Below are positions 1 to 7,934 of a DNA stretch of 64,000 bases, in pieces. A model generated the notes under the pieces. That model was not told where the DNA came from and made no database searches. It worked only from the letters and a program-made list of their open reading frames with translations. The number at the start of each line of letters is the position of its first letter. The stretch's first letter is position 1. The stretch is from CAYSYM01 sp964435115 (GTDB taxonomy: Bacteria; Chloroflexota; UBA6077; CF-72), in contig CAYSYM010000003.1 in the NCBI GenBank assembly GCA_964435115.1, positions 62,001 to 126,000 of the forward strand, written 5' to 3'. The translations under genes were made by a program, and so were the position numbers.

Positions 1-81
1 GTGCTCTTCCTGGCGAGCCCGCTGTCTGACATGGTGATGGGCCACGCGCTCCTCGTCGACGGCGGCTGGACGATTCACTAA
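1..81 (+). CDS. SDR-family oxidoreductase, C-terminal end only
   Basis: The window opens inside a gene. The last 26 codons read through to a TAA and end in a VDGGWTIH tail preceded by FLASPLSDMVMGHAL. This matches the C-terminus of classical short-chain dehydrogenases, where the segment FLASDxSxxxTGxxLxVDGGW closes the substrate pocket. The catalytic Ser-Tyr-Lys and the NAD(P)-binding motif lie outside the window, so the substrate cannot be inferred. It lies 41 bases before the cyclase gene on the same strand and may be co-transcribed with it. Confidence 0.75.
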   Translation: MLFLASPLSDMVMGHALLVDGGWTIH

Positions 82-121
82 CGTGCGCACTGATGCAGAC
101 CAGCCAAGGAGAGCACGCGCC

Positions 122-790
122 ATGAAAGGGCGGATCATCGACCTCAGCGTTACCGTGGACTCCAACACCAAGAGCCCGCCGTCTACCGACCTGACCGTGG
201 AGCTCACGCAGTACCACCGCGGGCCGGGCTTCTGGCAGGTGACGGCGGTCTCGCAGAGCCTGCACACCGGCAGCCACGTGGACGCGCCACTGCACTGCTT
301 CGAGGGTGGCGGCACGACCGCCGAGATCCCGCTCGAACGCGTCATAGGCGAGGCGTTCGTCATCGACTGCTCCTACGTCGAGGCGAAGCAGCCGATCGAG
401 GTGCGCGACCTCGAGCGGGGTGCCGCCGGGTACAGGGAAGACGACATCCTGATCCTCCGTACGGACTGGACCGACCGGTCGTGGGGCCGGTTCCCGGAGT
501 TCTTCACGCGGTCGCCCTACCTGGCGCCCGAGGCTGCCGAGTGGATCGTCGCGCAGCGGCCGAGGGCGATTGGGTTCGACTTCTTCGAGGAGTACTCGGC
601 CCGGCTGCCGAGCTTCGGCTCGGAGGACTTCGTCTGCCACCGCATCCTGCTCGGCGCCGGCGTGCCCATGCTCGAGCAGATCACCGGGCTCGGCCGGGTC
701 GGCCGGCCACGCTTCGACTTCTTCGCCCCGTTCTACAAGCTGGCCGGCGTCGAGGGCGCGCCGGCGCGCTACTTCGCCCTCGTCGACTGA
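122..790 (+). CDS. Cyclase-family hydrolase (kynurenine formamidase-like)
   Basis: A 222-residue protein of the cyclase family (PF04199), metal-dependent amide or lactone hydrolases that include bacterial kynurenine formamidase. The metal-binding signature HTGSHVDAPLH is present near residues 49-59, and a second conserved region (EDILILRTDW) follows. The ATG at 122 is chosen because AAGGAG lies about ten bases upstream and the family begins with a short ..IIDLSVTVD strand; an upstream GTG at 83 would add a non-conserved extension. The stop is two bases before the amidohydrolase gene, so the two are surely translated together. The pairing suggests opening and hydrolysis of a cyclic amide or imide, but the substrate is not visible from sequence. 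Confidence 0.85.
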   Translation: MKGRIIDLSVTVDSNTKSPPSTDLTVELTQYHRGPGFWQVTAVSQSLHTGSHVDAPLHCFEGGGTTAEIPLERVIGEAFVIDCSYVEAKQPIEVRDLERGAAGYREDDILILRTDWTDRSWGRFPEFFTRSPYLAPEAAEWIVAQRPRAIGFDFFEEYSARLPSFGSEDFVCHRILLGAGVPMLEQITGLGRVGRPRFDFFAPFYKLAGVEGAPARYFALVD

Positions 791-792
791 CG

Positions 793-2163
793 GTGCACGA
801 CCTCGCCGTTCGCCACGCCACGCTCGTCACCCCGCGCGGCCGCCGTCGGGCCCACCTGTACGTGGCCGACGGCCGCATCGCGGCCATCGCCGACGACGAC
901 CTCCCGGCCCGGGAGCGCGTGGATGCCGCGGGCCTCCACCTCCTCCCGGGCGGCGTGGACGGCCACGTCCACTTCCAGGACCCCGGCGACACCACCCGCG
1001 AGGACTTCATCTCTGGCAGCTCGGCGGCGGCTGTGGGCGGGGTCTCCACCATCGTCGAGCACACCCACAGCCACCCGGTCCGCGACCCCGCGTCCCTGCG
1101 CGAGAAGGTGGAGCACCTGCGCAGCCGTTCGCTCGTGGACTTCGGCCTGGCGGCCCACGCCTGGCCGGACCGCCTCGACCAGGTCCGCCCGCTGTGGGAC
1201 GCCGGCATCAGCTTCTTCAAGGTCTTCACCTGCACTACCCACGGCGTCCCGGGCTTCGATGCCGGCCACCTCCAGCGTCTGTTCCAGGCAGTGGCGGCCT
1301 GCGACGGGCTGTGCCTGGTGCACGCGGAGGAAGAGACGATGACCGCCGCGAGCGAGCGCGCGCTGCGAGAAGCCGGGCGTACCGACCCCGGGCTGCTGGT
1401 GGAGTGGCGCAGTCGGGACGCTGAGCTGGTGGCCCTCAACACCGTGGCCCTCCTGGCGCGACTCACCGGCGTACGAGCCATCGCGGCCCACGTCAGCCAC
1501 CCGGCCGCGGTCGACCTGCTCCAGCGCGAGCGCGCCCTGGGCGCCCGGCTGTGGCTGGAGACCTGCCCGCAGTACCTCTACCTGCGCGAGGACGAGGCGC
1601 TGGAGCAGGCCGGGTTCCGCAAGTTCACCCCGCCGGCGCGAATCCGCTCCGATGCCGACGCGGCCGAGATGTGGCGCCTGGTCGCCGCGGGCCCGATCAC
1701 GCACGTCTCCACCGACCACGCTCCGGCCACCCGCCGTCAGAAGACGGACGGCACCATCTGGGACGTGCACTTCGGCCTGCCCGGGGTAGAGACCACGCTG
1801 GCGATGCTGTTGAATGGGGTGGCCGAGGGCCGGCTCAGCCTCGAACGGGTGGTGGACCTGGTGGCCGAGACGCCGGCCCGGCTGTACGGGCTCTACCCTC
1901 GCAAGGGTGCGCTGCAGGTCGGCTCCGATGCCGACCTTGTGCTCGTCGACCTGACCGCCGAGCGCACGCTGGAGGACGCCGCCGTGGTCTCCAAGGCAGG
2001 TTGGACGCCGTACGCGGGCCGCCGTGTGCGCGGCCGCCCGGTCATGACCTTCAGCCGCGGGCGGCTCGTTGCACAGGACGGCCGGCCCGTTGGCGAGCCC
2101 GGCTGGGGCCGCTTCCTGCCCGGGCCGGGCGCCGCGGGGGTTCACCCCCGAATCCCCGACTGA
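793..2163 (+). CDS. Dihydroorotase/allantoinase/hydantoinase-type amidohydrolase
   Basis: A 456-residue TIM-barrel cyclic amidohydrolase. Visible metal ligands are DGHVHFQDPG (His-X-His), the FFKVF lysine that is carbamylated in this family, LVHAEE, AHVSH and the catalytic STDHAPAT aspartate. The C-terminal LVLVDL segment is the usual closing beta-sandwich. The GTG at 793 is chosen because it begins two bases after the cyclase stop and directly precedes the first beta strand (VRHATLVTPRG). All catalytic residues appear intact, so it should be an active zinc enzyme. Dihydroorotase, allantoinase and hydantoinase cannot be separated by eye. With no pyrimidine biosynthesis genes nearby and a cyclase-family hydrolase upstream, a degradative role is more likely. 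Confidence 0.85.
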   Translation: MHDLAVRHATLVTPRGRRRAHLYVADGRIAAIADDDLPARERVDAAGLHLLPGGVDGHVHFQDPGDTTREDFISGSSAAAVGGVSTIVEHTHSHPVRDPASLREKVEHLRSRSLVDFGLAAHAWPDRLDQVRPLWDAGISFFKVFTCTTHGVPGFDAGHLQRLFQAVAACDGLCLVHAEEETMTAASERALREAGRTDPGLLVEWRSRDAELVALNTVALLARLTGVRAIAAHVSHPAAVDLLQRERALGARLWLETCPQYLYLREDEALEQAGFRKFTPPARIRSDADAAEMWRLVAAGPITHVSTDHAPATRRQKTDGTIWDVHFGLPGVETTLAMLLNGVAEGRLSLERVVDLVAETPARLYGLYPRKGALQVGSDADLVLVDLTAERTLEDAAVVSKAGWTPYAGRRVRGRPVMTFSRGRLVAQDGRPVGEPGWGRFLPGPGAAGVHPRIPD

Positions 2164-2187
2164 CCCCCGATCGCCTGTCGCCACCGG

Positions 2188-4122
2188 TCAGCCAGGCGGG
2201 CCGTCCTCCAGCGCGTCCGCCAGCACCTCGGCGACGTCGCGCACGGCCACCTGGCGCGCATCCAGCGCCCCCAGCCCATCGCCGAGCATCTGGTAGCAGT
2301 AGGGGCAGCCGACGGCGATCACGTCGGGCTGGGTTGCCAGCGCCTGGGCGGCGCGTTCGTGGTTGATCTTGCGTGGGCCGTCGTCGCCGGTCAAGGCGTG
2401 CCCGCCGCCCCCGCCGCAGCAGAAGCTGCCAGCCCGGTTTCGGCCCATCTCGACCACCGCCAGGCCTGGAACGCTCCGCAGGGCCTTCCGCGGCGGCTCG
2501 AACACGCCGTTGGCCCGACCCAGGTAGCAGGGATCGTGGTAGGTCACTCGCCGGGCGGTTGCAGCCATTGGCGGCAGCCGGCCCGCGGCGAGGAGCTCGG
2601 CCAGCAGCTCCGTGTGGTGCACCACCTCGAGCTCCAGGCCAAGCTGGGCGTAGTCGTTTCTGAGGCTGTTGAAGCAGTGCGCGCAGCGGGCGATGACCTT
2701 CTTGACGCCGTAGCGTTCGAAGGTCGCCCGGTTCTGCTCGGCCAGCAGCAGGAAGAGGTGCTCGGCGCCCAGCCGGCGGGCCGGGTCACCCGTGCAGACC
2801 TCCTCGTCGCCCAGGATGGCGAAGCTCACGCCCGCGCGCTGGAGCAGCCGCACCAGGGCGCGCGTCGCCGGCACGTTGCTCTCGACGAGCGCGCCGGCGC
2901 AGCCCACCCACAGGAGGTACTCGGCATCAGGCGCCTCGGCCAGTGTCTTGACGCCGAGCCCCGCGGCCCAGGCGGTCCGGGTGCTCGCCTGTAACCCCGG
3001 AAATGGGTGCCCGCGGACCTCCAGGCTGTGGAGCACCCCCTGCACCCGCTCCGGCATCTCCTGCCGCCCCATGGCCAGGTTGCGCCGCATGCCGAGCAGC
3101 TTGTCCGGGATCTCCACCAGGACCGGGCAGGCGTCTTCGCAGGCGTAGCAGGCCACGCAGGCCCAGGCGGCCTCCGGGCTGACCAGGTCGAAGATCGAGG
3201 TCGCTGGCAGTTCGCCTGACCGGCCAATCTTCGGCAGGCCCCGTTGGAGCCCCTGGATGACTTCCCGTGGCTGGAGCGGCTTGCCGGTCGCCAGGGCCGG
3301 GCAGGCCTGCAGGCACATCCCACAGCGCGTGCAGGCGTCGAGATCGAGCAGCTGCTTCCAGGTCAGATCCTGCAGCGTCGCCAGTCCGAGCTGCCCAGAC
3401 TCGAGGTCGAGCAGTGGCAGGCTGGGCGGGGTCAGGCGCCGGAAGAAGATGTTGGTGGGCCCGAGCAGCACGTGACGCAGCTTGGTCCAGCCAAGGGAGG
3501 CGACGAACGCCCAGGCCAGCAGGCTGTGGCCCCAGCTCAGCCCGTCGGCCAGGTCGGCGAGCGGCAGGAGCCCGTCCAGCCCGGCCAGCGGAGCGGCCAG
3601 CGTGCTGGCGACCGGGCGCGAGGCGCGCAGGTCCTCGGGCAGGCCACCGCGGGCGAGCTCCGCGGCCAGGTGGGCCGCTTCGGCCAGGAGCGCCAGCAGG
3701 ATGACCAGGCCGATGAGCAGCGGTGTCAGTAGGTCCTCGGCGGTCCGGGGCGCGTGCGGCGGGCGGCGAAGGAACCGGCGGCCGAGCAGCGCCGCAAGCG
3801 CGACGAGCGTCGCGACGGCCACGTACTCCAGCGCGGCTCCGGCGGGGCCGATACCGTTCGCGCCCCGCACCCAGATGAGCGCCATGCCCAGGAGCATGAG
3901 CGCCACGCCGACCGAGAGCACCCAGTGGGCCGGGCCCCGCGCGAGGTCGCGCTGCAGGCGTGGCTGCAGCATCGCGTGTCGCAGGACGCCGAGCCAGCGC
4001 TGGCCGGGCCGGTCAGAGCGGTCAGCCGGCCGCCCTGAGCGCCAGACCCGAGCTCGCGCCACGAAGCCAGCCGCCGCCCCGGCGATCGCCGCCAGGGCAG
4101 GCAGCCAGACGAGGACGCCCAT
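2188..4122 (-). CDS. Membrane Fe-S/CCG oxidoreductase, ETF:menaquinone oxidoreductase type
   Basis: A 644-residue fusion. The first ~230 residues hold several hydrophobic helices resembling the cytochrome b subunit of nitrate reductase (NarI-like). Then come two 4Fe-4S motifs, CTRCGMCLQACP and CVACYACEDACP, and two CCG-type domains of heterodisulfide reductase subunit D/B type. The second CCG domain is complete (CYLG..CCGGGGG..CPYC). In the first, the CCG is replaced by VCTGDP, although CAHC remains. Proteins of this architecture next to etfAB act as ETF:menaquinone oxidoreductases (EMO), passing electrons from beta-oxidation into the quinone pool. The ATG at 4122 lies seven bases after the etfA stop; an earlier in-frame start would overlap etfA and add an unrelated leader. 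It is the last gene of the acd-etfB-etfA operon. Confidence 0.85.
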   Translation of the reverse strand: MGVLVWLPALAAIAGAAAGFVARARVWRSGRPADRSDRPGQRWLGVLRHAMLQPRLQRDLARGPAHWVLSVGVALMLLGMALIWVRGANGIGPAGAALEYVAVATLVALAALLGRRFLRRPPHAPRTAEDLLTPLLIGLVILLALLAEAAHLAAELARGGLPEDLRASRPVASTLAAPLAGLDGLLPLADLADGLSWGHSLLAWAFVASLGWTKLRHVLLGPTNIFFRRLTPPSLPLLDLESGQLGLATLQDLTWKQLLDLDACTRCGMCLQACPALATGKPLQPREVIQGLQRGLPKIGRSGELPATSIFDLVSPEAAWACVACYACEDACPVLVEIPDKLLGMRRNLAMGRQEMPERVQGVLHSLEVRGHPFPGLQASTRTAWAAGLGVKTLAEAPDAEYLLWVGCAGALVESNVPATRALVRLLQRAGVSFAILGDEEVCTGDPARRLGAEHLFLLLAEQNRATFERYGVKKVIARCAHCFNSLRNDYAQLGLELEVVHHTELLAELLAAGRLPPMAATARRVTYHDPCYLGRANGVFEPPRKALRSVPGLAVVEMGRNRAGSFCCGGGGGHALTGDDGPRKINHERAAQALATQPDVIAVGCPYCYQMLGDGLGALDARQVAVRDVAEVLADALEDGPPG

Positions 4123-4129
4123 CAGCCCG

Positions 4130-5119
4130 CTACGCTGCCACCAGCTCGGCCACCTTGCGGGTGAAGCCAGGCAGCACGTCCTGCCAGCGGCCGACGACGC
4201 CGAAGTGGGCGAGCCTGAAGATCGGCGCACGCTCGTCGGGGTTGATGGCGACGATCGTCCGAGTGCCGCTCATCCCGGCCTGGTGCTGCATGGCGCCGGA
4301 GATGCCGACGGCGATGTAGAGCCGCGGCTTGACGACCTTGCCACTCAGCCCGACCTGGCGCGAAACCGGCAGCCAGCCCGCCTCAATCGTCGGCAAGGAG
4401 CCGCTGATCGTCCCGCCCAGCAGGGTGGCCAGCTCCTGCAGGTGGTTGAAGCTCGCCGCGTCGCCCATGCCGCGGCCGCCCGAGACGAGCACCTCGGCAT
4501 CTTCGATGTCCACCTCGCCGCCACTCTCCTCGGCTTCTTCGGCGACCAGCTCCACCCGCAAGGAGGCGACATCGAGCGTCGCCTCGAACGCGGCGATCTC
4601 GCCACGGCGCGCGTCGTCGGCGGTGGCCGGGTCGACCGAGCGCTGGCGCAGGGTGAACAGAGCCGGTGGGCCGGCCGGGGCCAGGAGCGCCACGAGCTTG
4701 CCGCCGTAGATGGGCTTGATGCCCCGCAGCTCGCCCTCCTCGAACAGCACGCTGGTGCAATCGCTGGCGAGCCCGACCCCCAGGCGGTCGGCCAGGAGCG
4801 GCGCCAGGTCTCGCCCCAGCCAGCCGTGGGCAAGCAGCACCACGGCCGGCTGGCGCTCGGCGCAAAGCTGGCTGAGAGCGGCCAGCGCCGCCTCCTGGGG
4901 GAAGCGGGTGTAGCGCTCGGCCTCGGCCCAGCAGGCCGCGTCGGCCCCGTAGCGAACCGCCTCGGGCGCGGCGGCCCGGGCGCCCGGTCCGAGCACCGCC
5001 GCGACCAGCCGGCCGCCCACGCCGTCGGCCAGGCTCCGTCCCAGCCCGAGCAGCTCCAGCGCTGAGCGGGCCAGCCGCCCCCCGCTGATCTCGGCGTGGA
5101 TCATGACGTCACGGGTCAC
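4130..5119 (-). CDS. etfA: Electron transfer flavoprotein subunit alpha
   Basis: A 329-residue ETF alpha subunit. The C-terminal FAD domain is clear: SGGRGMGD, then LPTIEAGWLP, QVGLSGK, LYIAVGISGAMQHQAGM and IVAINPDERAPIF, all standard FAD contacts. The N-terminal domain packs with EtfB. The start is a GTG at 5119 with a G-rich ribosome site, 12 bases after etfB; an ATG at 5104 is a possible alternative. The heterodimer takes electrons from the acyl-CoA dehydrogenase encoded upstream and should deliver them to the membrane Fe-S protein downstream. No extra Fe-S or NADH-binding extension typical of a bifurcating complex was seen in this subunit. Confidence 0.93.
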   Translation of the reverse strand: MTRDVMIHAEISGGRLARSALELLGLGRSLADGVGGRLVAAVLGPGARAAAPEAVRYGADAACWAEAERYTRFPQEAALAALSQLCAERQPAVVLLAHGWLGRDLAPLLADRLGVGLASDCTSVLFEEGELRGIKPIYGGKLVALLAPAGPPALFTLRQRSVDPATADDARRGEIAAFEATLDVASLRVELVAEEAEESGGEVDIEDAEVLVSGGRGMGDAASFNHLQELATLLGGTISGSLPTIEAGWLPVSRQVGLSGKVVKPRLYIAVGISGAMQHQAGMSGTRTIVAINPDERAPIFRLAHFGVVGRWQDVLPGFTRKVAELVAA

Positions 5120-5131
5120 GGCGTCCCCCGG

Positions 5132-5917
5132 CTAGATCGCCCCCGCCTCCCGCAGCGCGAGCGCCAAGAGCTCGCCGGACTGCGCGTCGGTCTCGCCCCT
5201 GACGAAACGACAGCTGCCGCCGCGCGTCGGCACGAAACAGCGCACGGTACGCACGCGGGCAGCCGGTGGACCGGCCAGCCCGAGGTCCGCCAGGCTCCAG
5301 ACCGGGATGCGCTTCTTGAGCGCCGCCATGACGCCCTGGACGGAGGTCAGGCGCGGCCGGTTGATCTCACTCGAGACGCTCAGCACGGCCGGCAGGCGGA
5401 CCCGCAGCGTCTGCTTCCCGCCACCCGTCGACCGCTCGACGGTGGCCGTGCCATCGGCCGCGTCGATCCGGCGGACTGCTCCAACGAACGGTAGCCCCAG
5501 GCGCGCGGCGAGCAGGGCACCGACCTGCGAGGCATCCGTATCGGCGGCCTGGCGGCCGCAGATCACCAGGTCAGCCCCGCCCAGCTTCCCGACTCCGACC
5601 GCCAGCACCGCGGCGGTCGCGGCGGCGTCGGCATCGCGCAGCGAGGGGTCCTCGATCAGGGCAGCTTCGTCGGCACCCATGCGTAGCGCTCGCTTGCCCA
5701 CCTCGATGGCCGTGGGCGGGCCGAGCGTGAGCGTCGCAACGCTGCCGCCCCGCGCCTCGCGGAGCTGCAACCCCGCCTCGATGGCGTGCTCGTCGAACAG
5801 GCTGACCACCTGCTTCACGCGCGGGTCGGCGGTGGCCCGGCCGTCCGGGCCCACGCTGAAGAGCTCCGGGACGGCGTCCCAGTCGGCGACCTGCTTCGCG
5901 CAGACGACGATCCTCAC
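5132..5917 (-). CDS. etfB: Electron transfer flavoprotein subunit beta
   Basis: A 261-residue ETF beta subunit. It begins with the typical first strand (RIVVCAKQV), contains the nucleotide-loop signature GRQAADTDASQVG, and carries the ETF-beta signature region around SSEINRPRLTSVQGVMAA followed by KK. The GTG at 5917 is chosen because GGGGA lies seven bases upstream and conserved sequence starts immediately; the frame is open further up to a TTG that would overlap the dehydrogenase stop. It forms the ETF heterodimer with EtfA and accepts electrons from the preceding dehydrogenase. Confidence 0.93.
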   Translation of the reverse strand: MRIVVCAKQVADWDAVPELFSVGPDGRATADPRVKQVVSLFDEHAIEAGLQLREARGGSVATLTLGPPTAIEVGKRALRMGADEAALIEDPSLRDADAAATAAVLAVGVGKLGGADLVICGRQAADTDASQVGALLAARLGLPFVGAVRRIDAADGTATVERSTGGGKQTLRVRLPAVLSVSSEINRPRLTSVQGVMAALKKRIPVWSLADLGLAGPPAARVRTVRCFVPTRGGSCRFVRGETDAQSGELLALALREAGAI

Positions 5918-5943
5918 CGTTACGTCCCCACGCCTTCGCGGGC

Positions 5944-7137
5944 TCAATCGTCCTGGATCAGCATCCGCTGTACGGCCGCGAGCTGGACCTGGTTCGCACC
6001 GTCCGAGTGCAGGAAGGTGACCGCGTCGCGCAGGTACTTCTCCAGCGGCAGGTCTTTCATGATCCCCGAGCCGCCGTGGATCTCCATCGCCCGGATCGCC
6101 ACGTGGACCGCGGCCTCGGAGGCGTACACCTTGGCCAGCTTCGGTAGCTTGTAGTCCGGCGGTTCGCCGTGGTCGATGCTCCAGGCTGCCTTCCAGATCA
6201 GGAGCCGGGCCGTCTCCAGGCGGGTCAGCATGTCGGCCAGCATGAAGGCAATCGCCTGGTGCTCGATGATCGGCTGGCCACCCTGGACGCGCCGCTTGGC
6301 GTAGGCGAGCGCGGCCTCGTAGGCCGCCTGGCCTACGCCAAGGGTAGTGGCCGCCGCTTCCAGGTTGCTCCCGCGCATGACCCGCAGCAGCGCCGGGTGG
6401 AACTGGCCCTCGCCAACCAGCAGGTCATCCCGGTGGATGCGGCAGTTATCCAGGAAGATCTCGCCGTTGTTGATCAGCCGCTGGCCGATCTTCTCGTGGA
6501 TACGCCCGAAGGTCATGCCCGGCGTGCCCTTGGGGACGAGGAAAGCCGACAGGCCACCCTCCGAGTAGCGCTTCTCGCGGTCGGTGCGTGCCAGGATGAC
6601 GTAGAGCCTGGCCTCCGGCGTGGTCGAGATGAAGTGCTTCCTGCCGTTGAGGATGTAGTGGTCGCCGTGCTTCTCCGCGAACGTCTGCGCGCCGGCGCCC
6701 GGCGCGTCGTACGGTAGCCAGGTGTCAGAGCCAGCCTCCGGCTCGGTCCCGCCGAGCGCCAGCAGGAACTCGTGGTCGACCAGAAAGGGGCGCATGTGCC
6801 GCTGCAGCTGCTCCGGCGTGCACAGGGCATAGAGCATGGTGGTGAACTTCCAGGTCTGGTCGAAGATGACGGCCACGCCGAGGTCCGCCTTGGCCAGCTC
6901 CTCGCCCACCACGCACAGCGTGAGGTGGTCGGCCCCGGGGCCGCCGTGCTCCTCCGGCACCGCCAGCGTACGCAGGCCGAGCTCAGACCCCGCCCGCACG
7001 ATGTCCCAGGGGAATCGCCGGGCCGGATCGGCGATGGCCTCCCGCTCCTTGATGGTGGGGCGGACCACCGCGTCGGCAAACTCGCGCGCCAGCTCCTGGA
7101 GCGCGCGCTGCTTCTCGTTGAGCGCGAAGTCGACCAT
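5944..7137 (-). CDS. Acyl-CoA dehydrogenase family protein
   Basis: A 397-residue FAD enzyme with the full acyl-CoA dehydrogenase fold: N-terminal helical domain, the LALGGTEPEAGSD flavin/substrate segment, a middle beta domain, and a C-terminal helical domain with IEHQAIAFMLADM and AMEIHGGSGIMKD. The start ATG has AGGGGGTGA about nine bases upstream. It leads the operon with etfB, etfA and the quinone reductase. The position usually holding the catalytic glutamate (in YEGT-type motifs) reads HSDGANQVQ, with Asp379 where Glu is expected. A few members that act on cyclic or unusual acyl-CoAs use non-standard base residues, so the substrate may not be a straight-chain fatty acyl-CoA. Confidence 0.9.
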   Translation of the reverse strand: MVDFALNEKQRALQELAREFADAVVRPTIKEREAIADPARRFPWDIVRAGSELGLRTLAVPEEHGGPGADHLTLCVVGEELAKADLGVAVIFDQTWKFTTMLYALCTPEQLQRHMRPFLVDHEFLLALGGTEPEAGSDTWLPYDAPGAGAQTFAEKHGDHYILNGRKHFISTTPEARLYVILARTDREKRYSEGGLSAFLVPKGTPGMTFGRIHEKIGQRLINNGEIFLDNCRIHRDDLLVGEGQFHPALLRVMRGSNLEAAATTLGVGQAAYEAALAYAKRRVQGGQPIIEHQAIAFMLADMLTRLETARLLIWKAAWSIDHGEPPDYKLPKLAKVYASEAAVHVAIRAMEIHGGSGIMKDLPLEKYLRDAVTFLHSDGANQVQLAAVQRMLIQDD

Positions 7138-7212
7138 CCCGTGTCACCCCCTTCTGCCACGCGACCTTCTGGCCCTCGATCTCGCCGCGCGGCGCACGCC
7201 CGATGCGTGGGA

Positions 7213-7243
7213 GGCCGGGCGCGGCGCGGCGCCGCGCCCGGCC
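7213..7243. terminator. 15-bp GC hairpin between acd and the DUF2283 gene
   Basis: Positions 7213-7227 pair perfectly with 7229-7243 around a single central base, giving a 15-bp almost all-GC stem. No T-run follows on either strand. It lies downstream of the minus-strand DUF2283/DUF4258 pair and upstream of the acyl-CoA dehydrogenase start. It may insulate the flavoprotein operon from transcription arriving from the small genes. Confidence 0.5.
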
Positions 7244-7305
7244 CGGCGATCGCCTTCAGCGGGCACGAGGGTAGCACGGCTCCGCCCGACGGGCGCACGG
7301 ACCTG

Positions 7306-7545
7306 CTAGCTGGCCAACGGGATCGCGCGCTCATCCCCGAGCGCCTCGTTCACCACGACCAGGCGCCCCTCGTCTTCCGCTCGTAGCTGCGCGTTGGCGT
7401 TCAGCAACTCGATGCCATACACGGTTCCGTCGGGTGCCACGTCAACGTTCAACTCGTCGCTCACGCGGACAGTCTGTACCTGAGCGCCCTTCGCATGGAG
7501 GCGCAGGTACGCCACGTTGTAGCGCGGGTCGTAGGTCAGCTTCAT
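7306..7545 (-). CDS. DUF2283 family small protein
   Basis: A 79-residue protein matching DUF2283: a YDPRYNVAYLRL strand, a central LNVDVAPDGTVYGIELLNA segment, and an acidic C-terminus. The ATG at 7545 has a near-perfect GAGGAGG site seven bases upstream, so the in-frame residues before it are excluded. It follows the DUF4258 gene by 22 bases. DUF2283 and DUF4258 genes often sit side by side, in a layout that looks like a toxin-antitoxin module, with DUF2283 as the acidic partner. Activity of this pair has not been shown, to my knowledge, so the role is inference. Confidence 0.8.
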   Translation of the reverse strand: MKLTYDPRYNVAYLRLHAKGAQVQTVRVSDELNVDVAPDGTVYGIELLNANAQLRAEDEGRLVVVNEALGDERAIPLAS

Positions 7546-7567
7546 CGACTCCTCCTCGGGTGACACG

Positions 7568-7828
7568 TCACAAGTACCGCGCGATCACGGTGATGACGAG
7601 CCATCCATCCTCCTCCTCCTCCACGGCATACGCCTCCACCTGCTTCGTCCCATAGCGGCGCCCACGCCACTCGACCTCGAACTGAAAGTTGCGGCGGAAC
7701 CCGGTGCGCCCGAACTTCGCCGGGAACCGTTCGCCACCGTGGACCGTCGCAATGACCTCGGCTTGAGTAGAGCCGCGCTCAGCGAGACGTGCCAGAGCAT
7801 GGGGATGCAGCCGGACCGTATCAGCCAC
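7568..7828 (-). CDS. DUF4258 family small protein
   Basis: An 86-residue protein with the DUF4258 pattern: an N-terminal HPHALARLAERGSTQAEVIATV helix pair, then a basic beta-rich core (FRRNFQFEVEWRGRRY) and a C-terminal WLVITVIARYL strand. The fold is compared with the RelE/BrnT class of small RNases, but no experimentally supported active site can be pointed to here. The start is a GTG at 7828 without a strong ribosome site. It is the first gene of a two-gene unit with the DUF2283 protein. Confidence 0.75.
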   Translation of the reverse strand: MADTVRLHPHALARLAERGSTQAEVIATVHGGERFPAKFGRTGFRRNFQFEVEWRGRRYGTKQVEAYAVEEEEDGWLVITVIARYL

Positions 7829-7934
7829 GCGGAGTCGTTAAGCGCCCGTATCGGCCACCTGGCATCCGCCAACCCATGTCAGGAAGGTCCGGGGGAGCAC
7901 CCCGAGGGGGCGACGGACGTTCGGCCGGGGCCCC

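Noticed and set aside
769..2184. A 471-codon minus-strand open frame across the amidohydrolase
   Set aside because: It is a shadow of the plus-strand amidohydrolase, whose catalytic residues are complete.
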